In this document: positions 27,426-38,600 of the stretch, in pieces
Layout of the letters: the number at the start of each line of letters is the position of its first letter
How positions within the stretch are numbered: position 1 is the first letter of the stretch
Notes under the pieces: model-generated
Told to the model about the DNA's origin: nothing
Database searches by the model: none
What the model saw: the letters and a program-made list of their open reading frames with translations, nothing else
From: Desulfobacula sp.
GTDB lineage: Bacteria; Desulfobacterota; Desulfobacteria; Desulfobacterales; Desulfobacteraceae
Direction of reading: 5' to 3'
NCBI GenBank assembly: GCA_018645325.1
Contig: JABGOU010000015.1
Span: forward strand, 1-64,000
Length of the DNA stretch: 64,000 nucleotides
Position numbers and translations under genes: made by a program

Positions 27426-27490
27426 CTGGATATTTGACATTTTAAAGGCCGCACACCCAGTTTGTGTGTATTTGGAATATGTTATTATTT

Positions 27491-27626
27491 TGTAATTGTT
27501 CAGCCCCAAAAAAAAATTATCCCCAAAGCCCTGTCTGATGGATATTTGCAGGAGGTTAATCGTTTAGCATCGAAACAAATATTCATCAGACAGGGCGCTT
27601 TCAAGCGTAAGAGCTGAATAATTACA
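27491..27626. repeat. MITE-like repeat family 1, copy 2 (136 bp)
   Basis: Same element as 2706-2842, with terminal repeats at 27491-27504 and 27613-27626 and internal 20-nt arms at 27528-27547 and 27577-27596. The hexamer TTATTT precedes the left end and follows the right end, a possible target-site duplication, although the DNA is AT-rich. The 619-bp gap (27180-27798) holds only this element and the promoter module; no gene is seen. Confidence 0.85.
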
Positions 27627-27798
27627 TTATTTTTTGCTTTATAGTTCTTTTTGATGTAACCTGATTTTAAAATGTTTGCAGATGCAATTTGAAACTTTGA
27701 ACAATTAAGACTAATGCAAATCCAAAAGCATGAACACACAGTAATTATGGATATATGTAATATAACGAAACTCTCTATAAATATTGTCCTTTAAAAAA

Positions 27799-30657
27799 AT
27801 GACAGACTGCAAAATAATGCGCATTACAATGATTCATCTTATTTGGGTGATATTTTTCATTATCACGTCGCCATGTTCTGGAGGTGATTCAATAATACAT
27901 TTGAGTTCTGAAGAAAAAACTTGGATAAAAGAAAACCCTATCGTCCGGGTCCGGATAGGTAATTCTCCACCATTTATGCTGACAGAGGGAAAAGTCCAGG
28001 GGATTGCCATAGATTATTTGACATATATATTCGACATTAATGGTATTAATTTTAAGTTCATCAGTGACTCTGACATAACCTGGCCAAAAGCGCTTGAATA
28101 TATAAAACAGCATGAAGTTGTGGACATGGTTCCAACTGCAAAAATCACTGAAGAGCGCAAAAAAAATATGATTTTTACAGATGAATACATTTTTGGACCA
28201 TGGGTTATCTTCACCAGGTCTGATGCAGATTTTGTAAGTTCAATAGATGATTTGAACGGGAAAACAGTATCCGTAGAAGAAGGGTATGTAATGCACCTGG
28301 AGTTGAAACAAAACTATCCTGGCATCAAGCTGAAAGTGGTTTCAGCCAATCTGGAAAATTTTGCTCAAATTCCGGTTAAAGATCTGTCCACAGGTTTGGT
28401 TGACGCATACATCGGCAACCTCTTATCGACCACTTATACGATACAGACCAAAGGATACACAAATGTAAAGGTTGCCGCCCCAACACCCTTTGGCAATCAT
28501 AATCAGGCCATGGCCATACGCAGCGACTGGCCGGAATTAGCCGGCATTATAAATAAAACACTTGCGTCCATGACACCTGAGGAACATGCAGCCATCCGAA
28601 ACAAGTGGCTTTCCATCCGATATGAATACGGTATAAATAAAGTTTATGTATTAAAATGGGTTTTGAGTGTCATCGGAATCGCTTCTTTTATCATAGGGTT
28701 TGTTTTGATCTGGAACAAAAGGCTTAAAACAGAGGTCATTCTCCGAAAAAAAACTGAGGCTGCACTAAAGGATAGTGAAAAAAAATACAGGGCCTTATTC
28801 AACAATGCTCAGGTTGCCTTATTCAGGACGAGGATTTCAGATGGAAAACTGATGGAGATAAATGAACGATATGCGAATATGGCCGGATATCCAATAGTTG
28901 ATGATTGCATGGCAGAGTTTAATGCTGCTGATGCCTGGGTTGATGCCGCCGGAAGAGATAAACTGGTGGAGAAGCTGAAGGAAAATGGATTTGTTCTTGA
29001 TTATGAAACCCAAATCATTCGAAGAGATAAACTTGCTATCTGGATAAATTTTTCAGCCACAATCTTTCCTGAACAGGGATATATAGAAGGCTCGATAGTT
29101 GACATCACCAAGCGCAAGCAGGCAGAAGAGAGGTTGCAAAATAGTCAGCAATTGTTAAATGAGGTGGGGAGTATAGCCAGGATTGGTGGATGGGAACATG
29201 ATCTGATTACAGGTGAGGCCATTTGGACACGCGAGACCTATAATATTGTTGAGATTAAGTCAGGGCCTGTGCCTGGACCTGATGAGCATCTATCCTACTA
29301 CGCGCCAAAGGACCGGGAAATTCTTGAAGAAGCCTACCGTTTATCGATTGAGACGGGTGAACAATTTGATCTCAAACTGCAAGCTTCCACGGCAAGTGGA
29401 CGATCGATTTGGGTCCGCGTTGTCGGCCGCCCAGAGTATAAAGACGGAACCTGTGTTAAAATGAAAGGGATACTTCAAAATATCACTGAACAAAAAAATG
29501 TGGAGATGCAGCTCCAGCAAGCCCAAAAAATGGAATCAATCGGCCGATTAGCTGGAGGCATTGCTCATGACTATAACAACATATCCAGTATCATCATCGG
29601 TTATTCTGAGTTGGCTTTAGGACAGATAAAACAGGAAGATCCTCTTTATGAAGACCTTGTAGAAATTCTGACAGCAGCTAAGCGCTCAACAGACATTACT
29701 CGGCAACTGCTGGCTTTTGCCCGCAAACAAACCATTGCTCCCAAAGTACTTGACCTGAACGAGACCATAGGAAGTATGCTCAAAATGCTTCGGCGGCTGA
29801 TAGGTGAAAACATTGATTTGGTCTGGTTGCCTGGAGCGAAAGTGTGGCCTGTTAAAATTGATCCATCCCAGGTTGATCAAATCATAGCAAATATAGGCGT
29901 TAATGCTCGAGACGCTATAGCTGACGTGGGCAAAGTTACCATTGAAACACAAAATATAAGCTTCGATAGGGAGTACTGCGCTGATCATGCCGGGTTTATT
30001 CCTGGTGATTATTTGTTGCTCGCTGTGAGCGACGATGGCAGCGGGATAGATCCAGACATCATGGATAAAATTTTTGAACCATTTTTCACCACCAAAGGAC
30101 TGGGCAAAGGTACCGGGCTTGGACTGTCTACTGTATATGGTATTGTCAAACAGAACAATGGATTCATCAACGTATACAGTGAATCCAAGAAAGGGACAAC
30201 TATCAAAATCTATCTACCCCGGCATGGAGGCCAGGTTGTCGAAGCATACTATGACAATAACTTAGAAATCCCGTTAAGCCGAGGTGAGACTGTATTGCTG
30301 GTTGAAGACGATAATTCTATTCTGAAATTAGGAAAAAGAATACTCGAAGAACTGGGATATATTGTATTGTCTTCCTCCAGCCCACTCAAGGCTGCCGAGT
30401 TAGCCGTAGAAAAAGTAGGCGAACTCAATCTTTTAATAACGGATGTGATTATGCCTGAAATGAATGGCCGGGAGCTGTCCGAACAACTAAAAAGCTTTAG
30501 GCCTGATCTCAAAGTTCTTTTCATGTCCGGTTATACGGCTAACGTTATTGCCCATAGGGGCGTGCTGGACGATGACGTTTTTTTCATGTCAAAACCCTTT
30601 TCTAAAAAAGACATGGCCTTAAAGGTCAGAGAAGTATTGGACAGTTCAAATGTCTGA
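27799..30657 (+). CDS. Hybrid histidine kinase with periplasmic solute-binding sensor, SBP-PAS-PAS-HisKA-HATPase-REC
   Basis: 952 residues. A signal/anchor helix (about 7-25) is followed by a bacterial type 3 solute-binding domain (about 30-260; [19 protein letters not shown]) in the periplasm and a membrane helix (about 283-303). In the cytosol come two PAS domains, HisKA with His near 591 ([14 protein letters not shown]), HATPase ([14 protein letters not shown]) and a receiver with Asp near 880 ([11 protein letters not shown]). This BvgS-like design suggests sensing an amino acid or organic acid. A TTG at 27784 would add five residues; no start has a clear ribosome-binding site. There is no partner regulator nearby. 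Confidence 0.9.
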   Translation: MTDCKIMRITMIHLIWVIFFIITSPCSGGDSIIHLSSEEKTWIKENPIVRVRIGNSPPFMLTEGKVQGIAIDYLTYIFDINGINFKFISDSDITWPKALEYIKQHEVVDMVPTAKITEERKKNMIFTDEYIFGPWVIFTRSDADFVSSIDDLNGKTVSVEEGYVMHLELKQNYPGIKLKVVSANLENFAQIPVKDLSTGLVDAYIGNLLSTTYTIQTKGYTNVKVAAPTPFGNHNQAMAIRSDWPELAGIINKTLASMTPEEHAAIRNKWLSIRYEYGINKVYVLKWVLSVIGIASFIIGFVLIWNKRLKTEVILRKKTEAALKDSEKKYRALFNNAQVALFRTRISDGKLMEINERYANMAGYPIVDDCMAEFNAADAWVDAAGRDKLVEKLKENGFVLDYETQIIRRDKLAIWINFSATIFPEQGYIEGSIVDITKRKQAEERLQNSQQLLNEVGSIARIGGWEHDLITGEAIWTRETYNIVEIKSGPVPGPDEHLSYYAPKDREILEEAYRLSIETGEQFDLKLQASTASGRSIWVRVVGRPEYKDGTCVKMKGILQNITEQKNVEMQLQQAQKMESIGRLAGGIAHDYNNISSIIIGYSELALGQIKQEDPLYEDLVEILTAAKRSTDITRQLLAFARKQTIAPKVLDLNETIGSMLKMLRRLIGENIDLVWLPGAKVWPVKIDPSQVDQIIANIGVNARDAIADVGKVTIETQNISFDREYCADHAGFIPGDYLLLAVSDDGSGIDPDIMDKIFEPFFTTKGLGKGTGLGLSTVYGIVKQNNGFINVYSESKKGTTIKIYLPRHGGQVVEAYYDNNLEIPLSRGETVLLVEDDNSILKLGKRILEELGYIVLSSSSPLKAAELAVEKVGELNLLITDVIMPEMNGRELSEQLKSFRPDLKVLFMSGYTANVIAHRGVLDDDVFFMSKPFSKKDMALKVREVLDSSNV

Positions 30658-30883
30658 CCCATGCTTAATTCCCCCTCATTAAGATATGGTTCGGGTCGTG
30701 TTTTATAGATGTTTTGAAACCTTTGAGGGAATGTCGGTTAACAAAATCAGACTCTTAAGCTAAAAATATTGTTATTTCAATGGCTTAAGCAAGTTTTGGA
30801 ATTTAAGGCTATCTGTTCAATAAATTTATATAACAGGTCATGCGCCGCCCTGGAAGCCAGGGAGCCCTATCCTTGCTAACCCT

Positions 30884-31005
30884 TATGGAATAAAGCTTTA
30901 CCGGCAATATGATTACCCTTTCAAGGGGTGTTTTGCCCACCGTCAAATACCAGGGCATTTTTGCCCATTTCCACATCAATGATTTCTTTGACCTCTTTAA
31001 GTGTC
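30884..31005. repeat. Repeat family 2, part A, copy 1 (122 bp)
   Basis: 122-bp segment shared with 40596-40717 in the same orientation and nearly identical over its right two-thirds. On the minus strand both copies keep a frame reading LTLKEVKEIIDVEMGKNAL or a close variant, then a stop, so the repeat may derive from the 3' end of a real gene. It fills much of the 359-bp gap between the kinase and the HPP gene; a short palindrome CCCTGGAAGCCAGGG lies at 30848-30862. No gene is visible in the gap. Confidence 0.75.
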
Positions 31006-31016
31006 GGATTCCTGAT

Positions 31017-31553
31017 CTAAAACCAGAATTCAGGATATTTTCTTGATTTTGCAAGATTATTAACGATCAATGCAACAGCTAACATGATCAAAACCCCTAC
31101 ACCAACTGGAATAAAAACATAAAAGAAGCCAAGGTCATGGATTTTATCGCTGCCGATAACGGCAATCAGAGCTGTTGCCCCTCCGGGCGGATGCAGTGTC
31201 TTGGTCGCATGCATGACTGCTATGGATGTGGCAACGGCAACGGAGGAAGCAAACCAGGGGAAAGGGTAAAATAATTTATAGGCAATGACCCCGATGAGGG
31301 CTGATATGACATGTCCGCCAACAAGGTTCCTGGGTTGCGCCAGAGGACTTCTGACCGCACCATATATTAATACAGCTGAAGCCCCGAAAGATCCAATGAT
31401 ATATACCAGATCATCACCGCTAAACAGATTATAGTGCAAAAAAGCCACCGGGGTTATCCCCAAAAAAGCTCCCACCCAGGACCATGCGATCTCTGAAAAA
31501 GCAACTGATGGGGGACTCTGGCCCCCCCCTTTCATTTTACTGAAAAACAACAT
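31017..31553 (-). CDS. HPP-family membrane protein
   Basis: 178 residues, four to five membrane helices. The family name motif is present in TLHPPGGATALIAV (about 115-128); ASAVLIYGAVRSPLAQPRNLVGGH is also typical. Plant HPP proteins have been linked to chloroplast nitrite transport; bacterial members are mostly uncharacterised. The gene is the last in a minus-strand unit with a CBS protein and a nitric-oxide reductase, consistent with a role in nitrogen-oxide handling. AGGAG precedes the start at good spacing. TAG stop. Confidence 0.87.
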   Translation of the reverse strand: MLFFSKMKGGGQSPPSVAFSEIAWSWVGAFLGITPVAFLHYNLFSGDDLVYIIGSFGASAVLIYGAVRSPLAQPRNLVGGHVISALIGVIAYKLFYPFPWFASSVAVATSIAVMHATKTLHPPGGATALIAVIGSDKIHDLGFFYVFIPVGVGVLIMLAVALIVNNLAKSRKYPEFWF

Positions 31554-31580
31554 TGAATCATATCTCCTGAATTCTACAGA

Positions 31581-32174
31581 TTAACACATGGTCTGAACAA
31601 TATCTGACCGGGCAATAATTCCCACAAGTTTTAATTTATCATCAATTACGGGAACCCGATTGATATTTTCCTGATCCATGATACCGGCGACTTCTGTTAC
31701 AGGGGTTTTTGGCAGGGTTGTTATACAGGGGGATGACATAATATCCGCAGCCACAAGTGTTTTAAAGTCAGCTGCAAGACACCCTTTGGATTCAATGCAT
31801 TGCAAAATAACCCGCATAAAAGAGGAAGTCTTGTCATCATTCATCCGTTTTAAAAAATCTTTTTCCGAGATAATGCCTGACACTGTCTGGCCATCCTTTA
31901 CAACGGGAAGACCGGAAATGTTGTTTTCAGCCATTTTTTTTATCACCTGTGTAAGTGGCGTATCTTCACTGACAGCAATGACACTTCGGGTCATGATCTG
32001 CTCTGCTTTGATTGCATTTTTCAACCGGGACATGGCATGAGAAAAAGCCAGGCGATATACCTCCATAAAATCAGACGGGGTTATATCCAGATACCCGGGT
32101 ATATGTTTCATGGCCTGGATAATATCGTCGTCCGTAATGGCCATGGTACATTCATTGAGAGAGCTAAATTTCAT
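31581..32174 (-). CDS. Tandem CBS-domain protein
   Basis: 197 residues: a short helical N-terminal part and two CBS motifs (about 58-115 and 135-195; SGLPVVKDGQTVSGIISEKDF and INRVPVIDDKLKLVGIIARSDI). CBS pairs bind adenine nucleotides and regulate partners, here probably the HPP membrane protein 27 bp downstream. ATG 32174 follows CAGGAGAAAAG; an upstream alternative start lacks this site. Cytosolic. Confidence 0.88.
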   Translation of the reverse strand: MKFSSLNECTMAITDDDIIQAMKHIPGYLDITPSDFMEVYRLAFSHAMSRLKNAIKAEQIMTRSVIAVSEDTPLTQVIKKMAENNISGLPVVKDGQTVSGIISEKDFLKRMNDDKTSSFMRVILQCIESKGCLAADFKTLVAADIMSSPCITTLPKTPVTEVAGIMDQENINRVPVIDDKLKLVGIIARSDIVQTMC

Positions 32175-32247
32175 TTTACTTTTCTCCTGAAAGGGAAACG
32201 GTAATATCAAATACCACCGTTTCCCCGTTGTCTAAAACACCAATGGT

Positions 32248-34500
32248 TTATGCAAAAGGCTTTCCCGGGTGGATGGTAACGGGTTTTAAATTTTGCATGG
32301 CTTTGAACATGAATAAAACCAGGGCACCAGCACCAATGATAATCAGGGTATCAGGAATCATCCGCACCTGACCTAAAAATAGAATTACATCCCTGGACCA
32401 GAACGCATCCGACCTGGCGTGCCAGAAACCATTGTTAATATTATCCAGCACCTGGAGGATACCCACAGGCAGAAGTGTTACAACAAACATCAGCAACAGA
32501 CCGATATTGGTGGACCAGAATATCACCTTGAGATATTTTTCATTCCATCCGCTCTCTGTAACAATACTCCGCATGGAAAACAGCAAAAGACCAATGGCCA
32601 GAATGCCATAGGTTCCGAAAAGGGCTGTATGCCCATGATTGACAGTAAGATAAGTAGAGTGCTCATAATAGTTGACAATTGGCGTGGTAATGGAAAGGCC
32701 CATGACACCTGCACCGAGGAATTCCCAGAAAACAGCGGCCATCAGGAACATAAGCGGGTATTTGTATGGATAGGTGCTGCCGCCCTGCACAAGGGTCTGT
32801 TGTCCATGCCAGACTTCAGACAGCAATAAAAGGATGGGGACCGGTTCCAGAGCAGAAACGGTTGATCCCAGTGCCAGCCAGAGGGACGGTTCTCCAAACC
32901 AGTAATAGTGGTGTCCCACACCGATTATGCCGGCAAATAAAGCCAGCCCCACCGTGAAATAAACGGTGCGAAGACCTGCTTCAAGCTTGACCAGTCCCAG
33001 ATTCACCGTCACAAAAACTATGGCGGCAGCGGCAAAAAATTCAAATGCACCTTCAACCCAGGTATGAACCACCCACCAGCGCCAGAAATCGGCAATGGTG
33101 AGATGGGAATTGGAATCATAAAACAAACCGAAACAAAAGAAGCCCACCACGGCAATGCCGGAATAGGCCAAAAAATGGGGCAGTCCCCAATGGGATTTGC
33201 CCGGTCCGAAATGATCTTTCAGTGCACGGACCACCAGGATGAGCCACAGAACCAGCCCCACCAGAAGCAAAATCTGCCAGAGCCTGCCAAGTTCTAAAAA
33301 TTCCCACCCCTGGTGCCCCAGCCAGAACCATGTATTGCCAAGCAGCCCTTTTATACCTAAGACCTCACCCGTTAAACTGCCCACAACCACAATCACCACG
33401 GCAACAAACAAAAAATCCACTAAAAATCCCTGGGCAACAGGCTCTTTACCACCGACTTTAGGAGCCACAAAAAGGGTCATGCCGATCCAGGATGTTGCAA
33501 TCCAGAAAACGGCCAGCTGCAGATGCCAGGTTTTTACCCAGTTGTAGGGAATAAAGCTTGCAATAAAATCCATGCCGTAAAAGGTACTGGGATGGATGGT
33601 ATAATGTGCCATCAGCCCACCCATATTCACCTGTAAAAAGAACAGGGCAGAAACAACAAAGAAAAATTTTGCCGTTTTTCGCTGGCTGCTTGAAATGCCC
33701 GTATGGACAAGCTCAAGAGCAGGTTTTTCATTAAATGCCAGATGCCCCTGATTAAATCTGTATTTATGGTAGATATAAATAAAAATTCCCAGGCACAACC
33801 CAAATGCCACAAGAGAGATAGCTGACCAGACAAGCGCCTTGCCAGATACAAAATTGCCCACCATTGGATCATGGGGCCAGTTGTTGGTGTAGGTATGGGT
33901 GTCGCCGGGGCGTATCGTGCCGGCACACCAGGCTGTCCAGTAAAAGAAATCCGCCAGATCTTTTATGTCCTGGGGGTCTTTGATCACACCCCCCCGGATG
34001 GGTCCTTTATCATCACCATGGGTAAAAAGGTTGAGATAAAAGGCCTGGTTAGCTGAAAATGCAGATTCCTGTATGGGCGAAAAAACAAGCGTGTCTTTTT
34101 CTGAATCGTAACGGTTTGTTTTTATCTGCTCGATGACCACAGCATCAACCGCTCCTTTTACGTCCGTGGGCAGGGTATCGTACTGCAAGGCATATTTTTC
34201 CCGGGCCAGGGCCATTCGCATATTCTCACTCATGAGATGAAGGGCCTGGGCTGTAAAATCAGGTCCTCTGTATGTTCCATGCCCCCACACACTTCCCAGG
34301 TCCATGAGACCGTATTCCTGGAAAACTTTTTGACCTGCCATTATCTGATCTTTCCCCGTTAACCGTTCACCAGATTCTGTGACAACCTTATCCGGATAAG
34401 GCGGCAGGTCTTTTTTGGTATAATAGTAACCAATCAAGGCAATGATGATGGCGCCTATCAGTGACACTAAAAAATAAATTTTTAATCGCGAGCTGATCAT
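32248..34500 (-). CDS. norZ: Quinol-dependent nitric-oxide reductase, single-subunit type
   Basis: 750 residues and about 14 membrane helices. An extended N-terminal region (VFQEYGLMDLGSVWGHGTYRGPDF) replaces the NorC cytochrome, as in qNOR; there is no CxxCH haem motif. The haem-copper core shows KTWHLQLAVFWIATSW and the metal-ligand region with VGHHYYWFG and NHGHTALFGTYG. It reduces NO to N2O with electrons from the quinol pool at the membrane and probably serves NO detoxification in this anaerobe, since no denitrification genes are near. First gene of a unit with the CBS and HPP genes; an FNR/DNR-like box lies about 175 bp upstream. Confidence 0.92.
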   Translation of the reverse strand: MISSRLKIYFLVSLIGAIIIALIGYYYTKKDLPPYPDKVVTESGERLTGKDQIMAGQKVFQEYGLMDLGSVWGHGTYRGPDFTAQALHLMSENMRMALAREKYALQYDTLPTDVKGAVDAVVIEQIKTNRYDSEKDTLVFSPIQESAFSANQAFYLNLFTHGDDKGPIRGGVIKDPQDIKDLADFFYWTAWCAGTIRPGDTHTYTNNWPHDPMVGNFVSGKALVWSAISLVAFGLCLGIFIYIYHKYRFNQGHLAFNEKPALELVHTGISSSQRKTAKFFFVVSALFFLQVNMGGLMAHYTIHPSTFYGMDFIASFIPYNWVKTWHLQLAVFWIATSWIGMTLFVAPKVGGKEPVAQGFLVDFLFVAVVIVVVGSLTGEVLGIKGLLGNTWFWLGHQGWEFLELGRLWQILLLVGLVLWLILVVRALKDHFGPGKSHWGLPHFLAYSGIAVVGFFCFGLFYDSNSHLTIADFWRWWVVHTWVEGAFEFFAAAAIVFVTVNLGLVKLEAGLRTVYFTVGLALFAGIIGVGHHYYWFGEPSLWLALGSTVSALEPVPILLLLSEVWHGQQTLVQGGSTYPYKYPLMFLMAAVFWEFLGAGVMGLSITTPIVNYYEHSTYLTVNHGHTALFGTYGILAIGLLLFSMRSIVTESGWNEKYLKVIFWSTNIGLLLMFVVTLLPVGILQVLDNINNGFWHARSDAFWSRDVILFLGQVRMIPDTLIIIGAGALVLFMFKAMQNLKPVTIHPGKPFA

Positions 34501-34626
34501 GATCCCTCCTTATTAAAAAAAATTTTACCGGATAAGGATTTGAAGGAGTTTCCGGCAAAGCTCCTTTTGGCAGTCAATCAGGAGAAAGAGGCAGGATGCT
34601 CGAAAACAAGTATGCCTGAACAATTC

Positions 34627-34644
34627 TGCCGACAATTATCGGCA
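34627..34644 (-). promoter_or_regulatory. Short hairpin or operator upstream of norZ
   Basis: TGCCGA-N6-TCGGCA, a perfect 6-bp inverted repeat about 130 bp before the start of the NO reductase gene and 28 bp from the FNR-like box. It may be a second regulator site or fold in the leader RNA. Not assigned to a known regulator. Confidence 0.35.
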
Positions 34645-34672
34645 AGTATAATTAACTATTTTGCCTGAATCC

Positions 34673-34686
34673 TTGATATAGATCAA
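34673..34686 (-). promoter_or_regulatory. FNR/DNR-type operator
   Basis: TTGATATAGATCAA is an exact match to the FNR/DNR consensus TTGAT-N4-ATCAA, located upstream of the NO reductase gene. CRP/FNR-family regulators that sense NO or oxygen commonly control such genes, so NO-responsive induction is likely. The 475-bp gap (34501-34975) otherwise contains the hairpin at 34627 and repeat family 2 part B, with no gene. Confidence 0.6.
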
Positions 34687-34781
34687 TAAAAAAAAATTAT
34701 TATAAAATGATGGTTCAGATCATATGCGCCATTATCATTGTCTACCAGAAGGTTCTTTTCCCTTCGATATCAATTATCCAT

Positions 34782-34960
34782 GATCCACCATCAAGGTACC
34801 ACCTGCTACGTTGACTGCGGTCGTTCCTCCCTGCGGAGTATGACTTATACGTCTCTTTCATCACTCCTTGTCGCCTTGCATCTGGCCCCTTGCTGATGAC
34901 CAGGGATAGTGCAAAACCCCATGGCCAGCAGGCACACGAAAATTTGATGGTGGATTTGGG
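34782..34960. repeat. Repeat family 2, part B, copy 1 (179 bp)
   Basis: Inverted relative to 40758-40936. Both copies are bounded by the inverted pair ATCCACCATCAA / TTGATGGTGGAT (12 bp), giving a MITE-like structure. Body similarity is high (for example CTCCGCAGGGAGGAACGACC, shared on opposite strands). No open reading frame of note. Confidence 0.82.
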
Positions 34961-34975
34961 TTATACAGAGAGTTT

Positions 34976-35581
34976 TTAATCATTATTCACCGCAATGCAT
35001 CGACAGAAAACAGGCCAGACATTTTTCATGTGTTCATTAATATCAAAAAGGCCGTCCGAAAGGGTCAAAATTATTGCGACAGGCATAATCATACCGATAA
35101 ACATAATGGCCGCAGTAGCTGGAATTACATCGTCACGAATCGACCCCTCTTGTTTGCCCTCAGCTATAATCTTTTGAATCATATCGAGAAAAGTCATTAT
35201 GATTTCACCCACCTTTGCCTTTCGCTCAGGATTCCCCGTATAAATTCCATCTGCAAAAACAACGTACGGAATAGCCCGGTTCTCATTCAGCATATGAGCC
35301 TGTTTTGTAAGGAGTATCTGAAGTCGATCAAGTGCTTTTGGTGTTTTTTTTCGGGCTTGTGAAACGTTTTCTAAGAATTGGTTTTTGATATATGCCAAAA
35401 CCTCGTCCAATATATCCTCCTTGCCGTTAAAATGGCTGTATATAGCCGAGGGAACGATGCCAACCTGTTCAGCTATTCCGGCAATACTTAGAGACGGAAC
35501 ACCTTTAGATCCAATCAGATCAAGTGCAGCACGTATGATCTGATTTTTCCGAATCGCTGTTTCTGTCTTTTTCGCTCTCAA
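34976..35581 (-). CDS. TetR-family repressor of the efflux operon
   Basis: 201 residues. The N-terminal helix-turn-helix (about 28-50) reads SIAGIAEQVGIVPSAIYSHF, a TetR signature; the C-terminal ligand domain is unrelated to a known effector by eye. It is the last gene of the minus-strand unit after the membrane-fusion and RND genes (42 bp gap), so it probably autoregulates the unit through the 35-bp palindrome at 40321. Confidence 0.9.
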   Translation of the reverse strand: MRAKKTETAIRKNQIIRAALDLIGSKGVPSLSIAGIAEQVGIVPSAIYSHFNGKEDILDEVLAYIKNQFLENVSQARKKTPKALDRLQILLTKQAHMLNENRAIPYVVFADGIYTGNPERKAKVGEIIMTFLDMIQKIIAEGKQEGSIRDDVIPATAAIMFIGMIMPVAIILTLSDGLFDINEHMKNVWPVFCRCIAVNND

Positions 35582-35623
35582 TTTTTTTCCTCCAATTTAC
35601 AATTGTTTTATTGCAAGGTTAAG

Positions 35624-38600
35624 TTATATTTTATATTCGTTTCCTGGTTCTTGAATTTTCTCAAACGGGTCGGCTGACACGGGTATTATTTTTTCAACTA
35701 TCCCAAGGTCTGCCAGGATCAGATACATACACGGGATTGCCAATAACACCAGCACTGTGCTTGCCATCAAACCAAAAATCGTGCTGATAACAAGGGGGAT
35801 CAATATCTGGGCCTGAAGACTTTTTTCAAACAACAGCGGCATAAGACCGGCAATGGTGGTGGTTGAAGTTAACAGAACTGCCCGGAACCTGTCCCGGCTT
35901 GCCTGAGAGGCTGCTTTGGATATGGAGAGCCCGTCTTTTAAGGCATTTTTCAGAAACAGAACCAGCAGGATGGAATCATTGACCACGATTCCTCCAAGGG
36001 CTACAAACCCCAATAAACTCGGCATGCTGATGGGTACACCCATTAATCCATGACCCCAGACAACACCAATCAATGAAAAGGGGATTGCCACCATCACTAT
36101 GATGGGCTCGGTAAAACTTCTGAACTGAAAACTCAGCAGAATAAAAATTCCGATAAACCCGATAAGCATGGCACCAAACATTGATTTTTGAGTGGCATTT
36201 GTTTCTTCTAGAGAGCCGGCAATAGCCAATTTCAAATCAGGATATCGTGCATTAAAATCGTGAAGAAAGGTTTTTTGGAAAAAACGTATCAATTCTTTGG
36301 TGTTGATCTTGCGCGTATCCACGTCCCCTCGTAATGTCACAGCCTTCATGCCGTTGAAGCGGGCGATGCGGGCCCATCCTTTGTCCATCTCCCAGGTAAC
36401 CACGGATTTTAAGGGGATCAGGTTTCCGTCAGTCAGAACAAGAGTGAAATTTTCAATATTTTCCAGACTGTTTCGATCCATATCGGTTAAACGGACATCG
36501 ACTTCATATGATTCCGATCCGACCTGGATCTCATCGGCCACAAGCCCCTGGAATGCGGCCCGCAGCTGGCGACCGACATCCGCGGCAGTGATGCCGAGAC
36601 CGTAAGCATCTTCCCGCAACGTCATGCGTAATTCCGGCTTGCCAGGCCTGAGATCATCCGCAAGGTTTACCACACCTTCAAACTGGCTGAACCACTCTTT
36701 TAACTCTGCCACGGCCTCTTTCATTTGAATCAGGCTTTTTCCCCGCAATCGGATTTCAATGGGACGTCCCCCAGGCCCAAAACCGGGTTCTCCCACGGTC
36801 AAACTGAGTAGATCCGGCACATCACCGATTTCTTTGCGCCAGTCCGTCAGGAATTCATCAATGGTACGGGATCTTTTTTCTGCAGTCAGCAGATCCACGG
36901 TGATGGTGGCCACATGGGATCCTTTTTCAAAGGCTTCTGTATTCAGATTGTATTGGACATAAGCATTTTTTATCAGATCCTGCTGGCCTGGTTGATATGG
37001 TTTAAACGTTTGATTGGTCAGCTCCAAAGCCATCAGGATATGTTTCACCACAGCTTCTGTGCGTGAGAAAGGCGTTCCCTGGGGCAGCAATAACCGCGCC
37101 ACCACAATGTCGCCTTCCAGATCTGGAAAACCCTGAAATTTTATTTTCCCGGATGCCACCAGCCCCAGCGAAAGAATAAAGACCCCGATAACGGTTGATA
37201 TAAAGAGGTATCTCCATTTCAGCAGCACATCCACGGTCCTGCCAACCAGGCGGTCGCGCATCCAGGAAAAAAAAGTATCAAAGCGCTGTCGGAAGGGGTT
37301 TGTTTTAACGGGATCAAATCCGTGCATTGAATGATTAAGATGGGCAGGAAGAATCCAAAAGGCCTCGATCAAGCTGACGGTCAGGATCAGGATCAGCATC
37401 ATGGGAACCACCCGCAAAACTTTACCGATTTGACCGTCAATAAAGGCCAGAGGTCCCAGGATGCAGATTGTGGTCAGAAAAGAAGCCATGACACCTGCAG
37501 CAACTTCTTTAATACCCTCCACGGCCGCAGCAATAGGAGACTTTCCTGCCTGTCGCTTGGCCATAATATTTTCCGCGATAACGATGGCATCATCCATCAG
37601 CAACCCTAACGCCATGAGCATCCCTACCATTGTGAACATATTGATGCTCAGGCCCAGATGGGGAAGAATAATGAAGGCACCTAAAAAGGAGACGGGCAGA
37701 CCCATGGATACCCAGAAGGAAATTCGAATATTAAAAAACAGCCACATGGTTAAAAATACTAATAGCAGGCCCTGGATGCCATTGCTGAGAAGCATCTTCA
37801 AGCGGTCTGAAAGAATGGTTGTCTGGTCCTGAGTGATCGTCAGCTTCATTTGGGGATGACGTTCTTGTTCATCTGTTATAAAATTTTTAACCTTGGTGGC
37901 CACCCGGATCGAGTCCTGCTTATTTGTTTTCTCAATATTCAATAGAGCGCTTCGCTGCCCTCCTGCCATGATGATATCTTCGTCAAGCTCAAAGATATCA
38001 TCGATCCTGGCAATCTCCCCCAGGCGGATTTCTCCGCCTTGTGGGGTTGCCAGAATTATCAATTTAGATAATGCCTCCGGACTGGTTCGCTGGCCGGCAA
38101 ACCGCAGCAGAATATCTTGTTCCCGGGTTTTAATGCTGCCCAGGGGCAGATCCCTGTTTTGGGCCGTGATCTTGTCCGCCACCTGGGCTGCACTGAGTCC
38201 GAGTCGCTGCAATGCAGCTTCAGACAAGGAAACCCTTAGTTGATGGTCGGAAAAACCCGCTATGTTAATCAGTCCAATCCCGGCTTCCTGCATCCGGTCT
38301 TTCATATCTTCACAATAGGTTTTGAGATCCGGCACGCTCATGGGACCTGAAACAAGCAAAGAGATAACCGGGTCGGTCCGACCGAGTTCTGAGATGACCG
38401 GATCTTCAACTTCCTCTGGAAAATCATCAATGCCATTGATTTGTGTTTCGATATCCCGGATAAAGGTCTGGATATCTCCTGATCCGGTCATCTCAACAAT
38501 GATCGAGGCAAACCCCTCCCGGGCATCGGAACGAACCTCTTGTACAAAATTAATTTTATCGATAGCGTCTTCCACCCGCTGGCAGACCCCCTCATCGACC

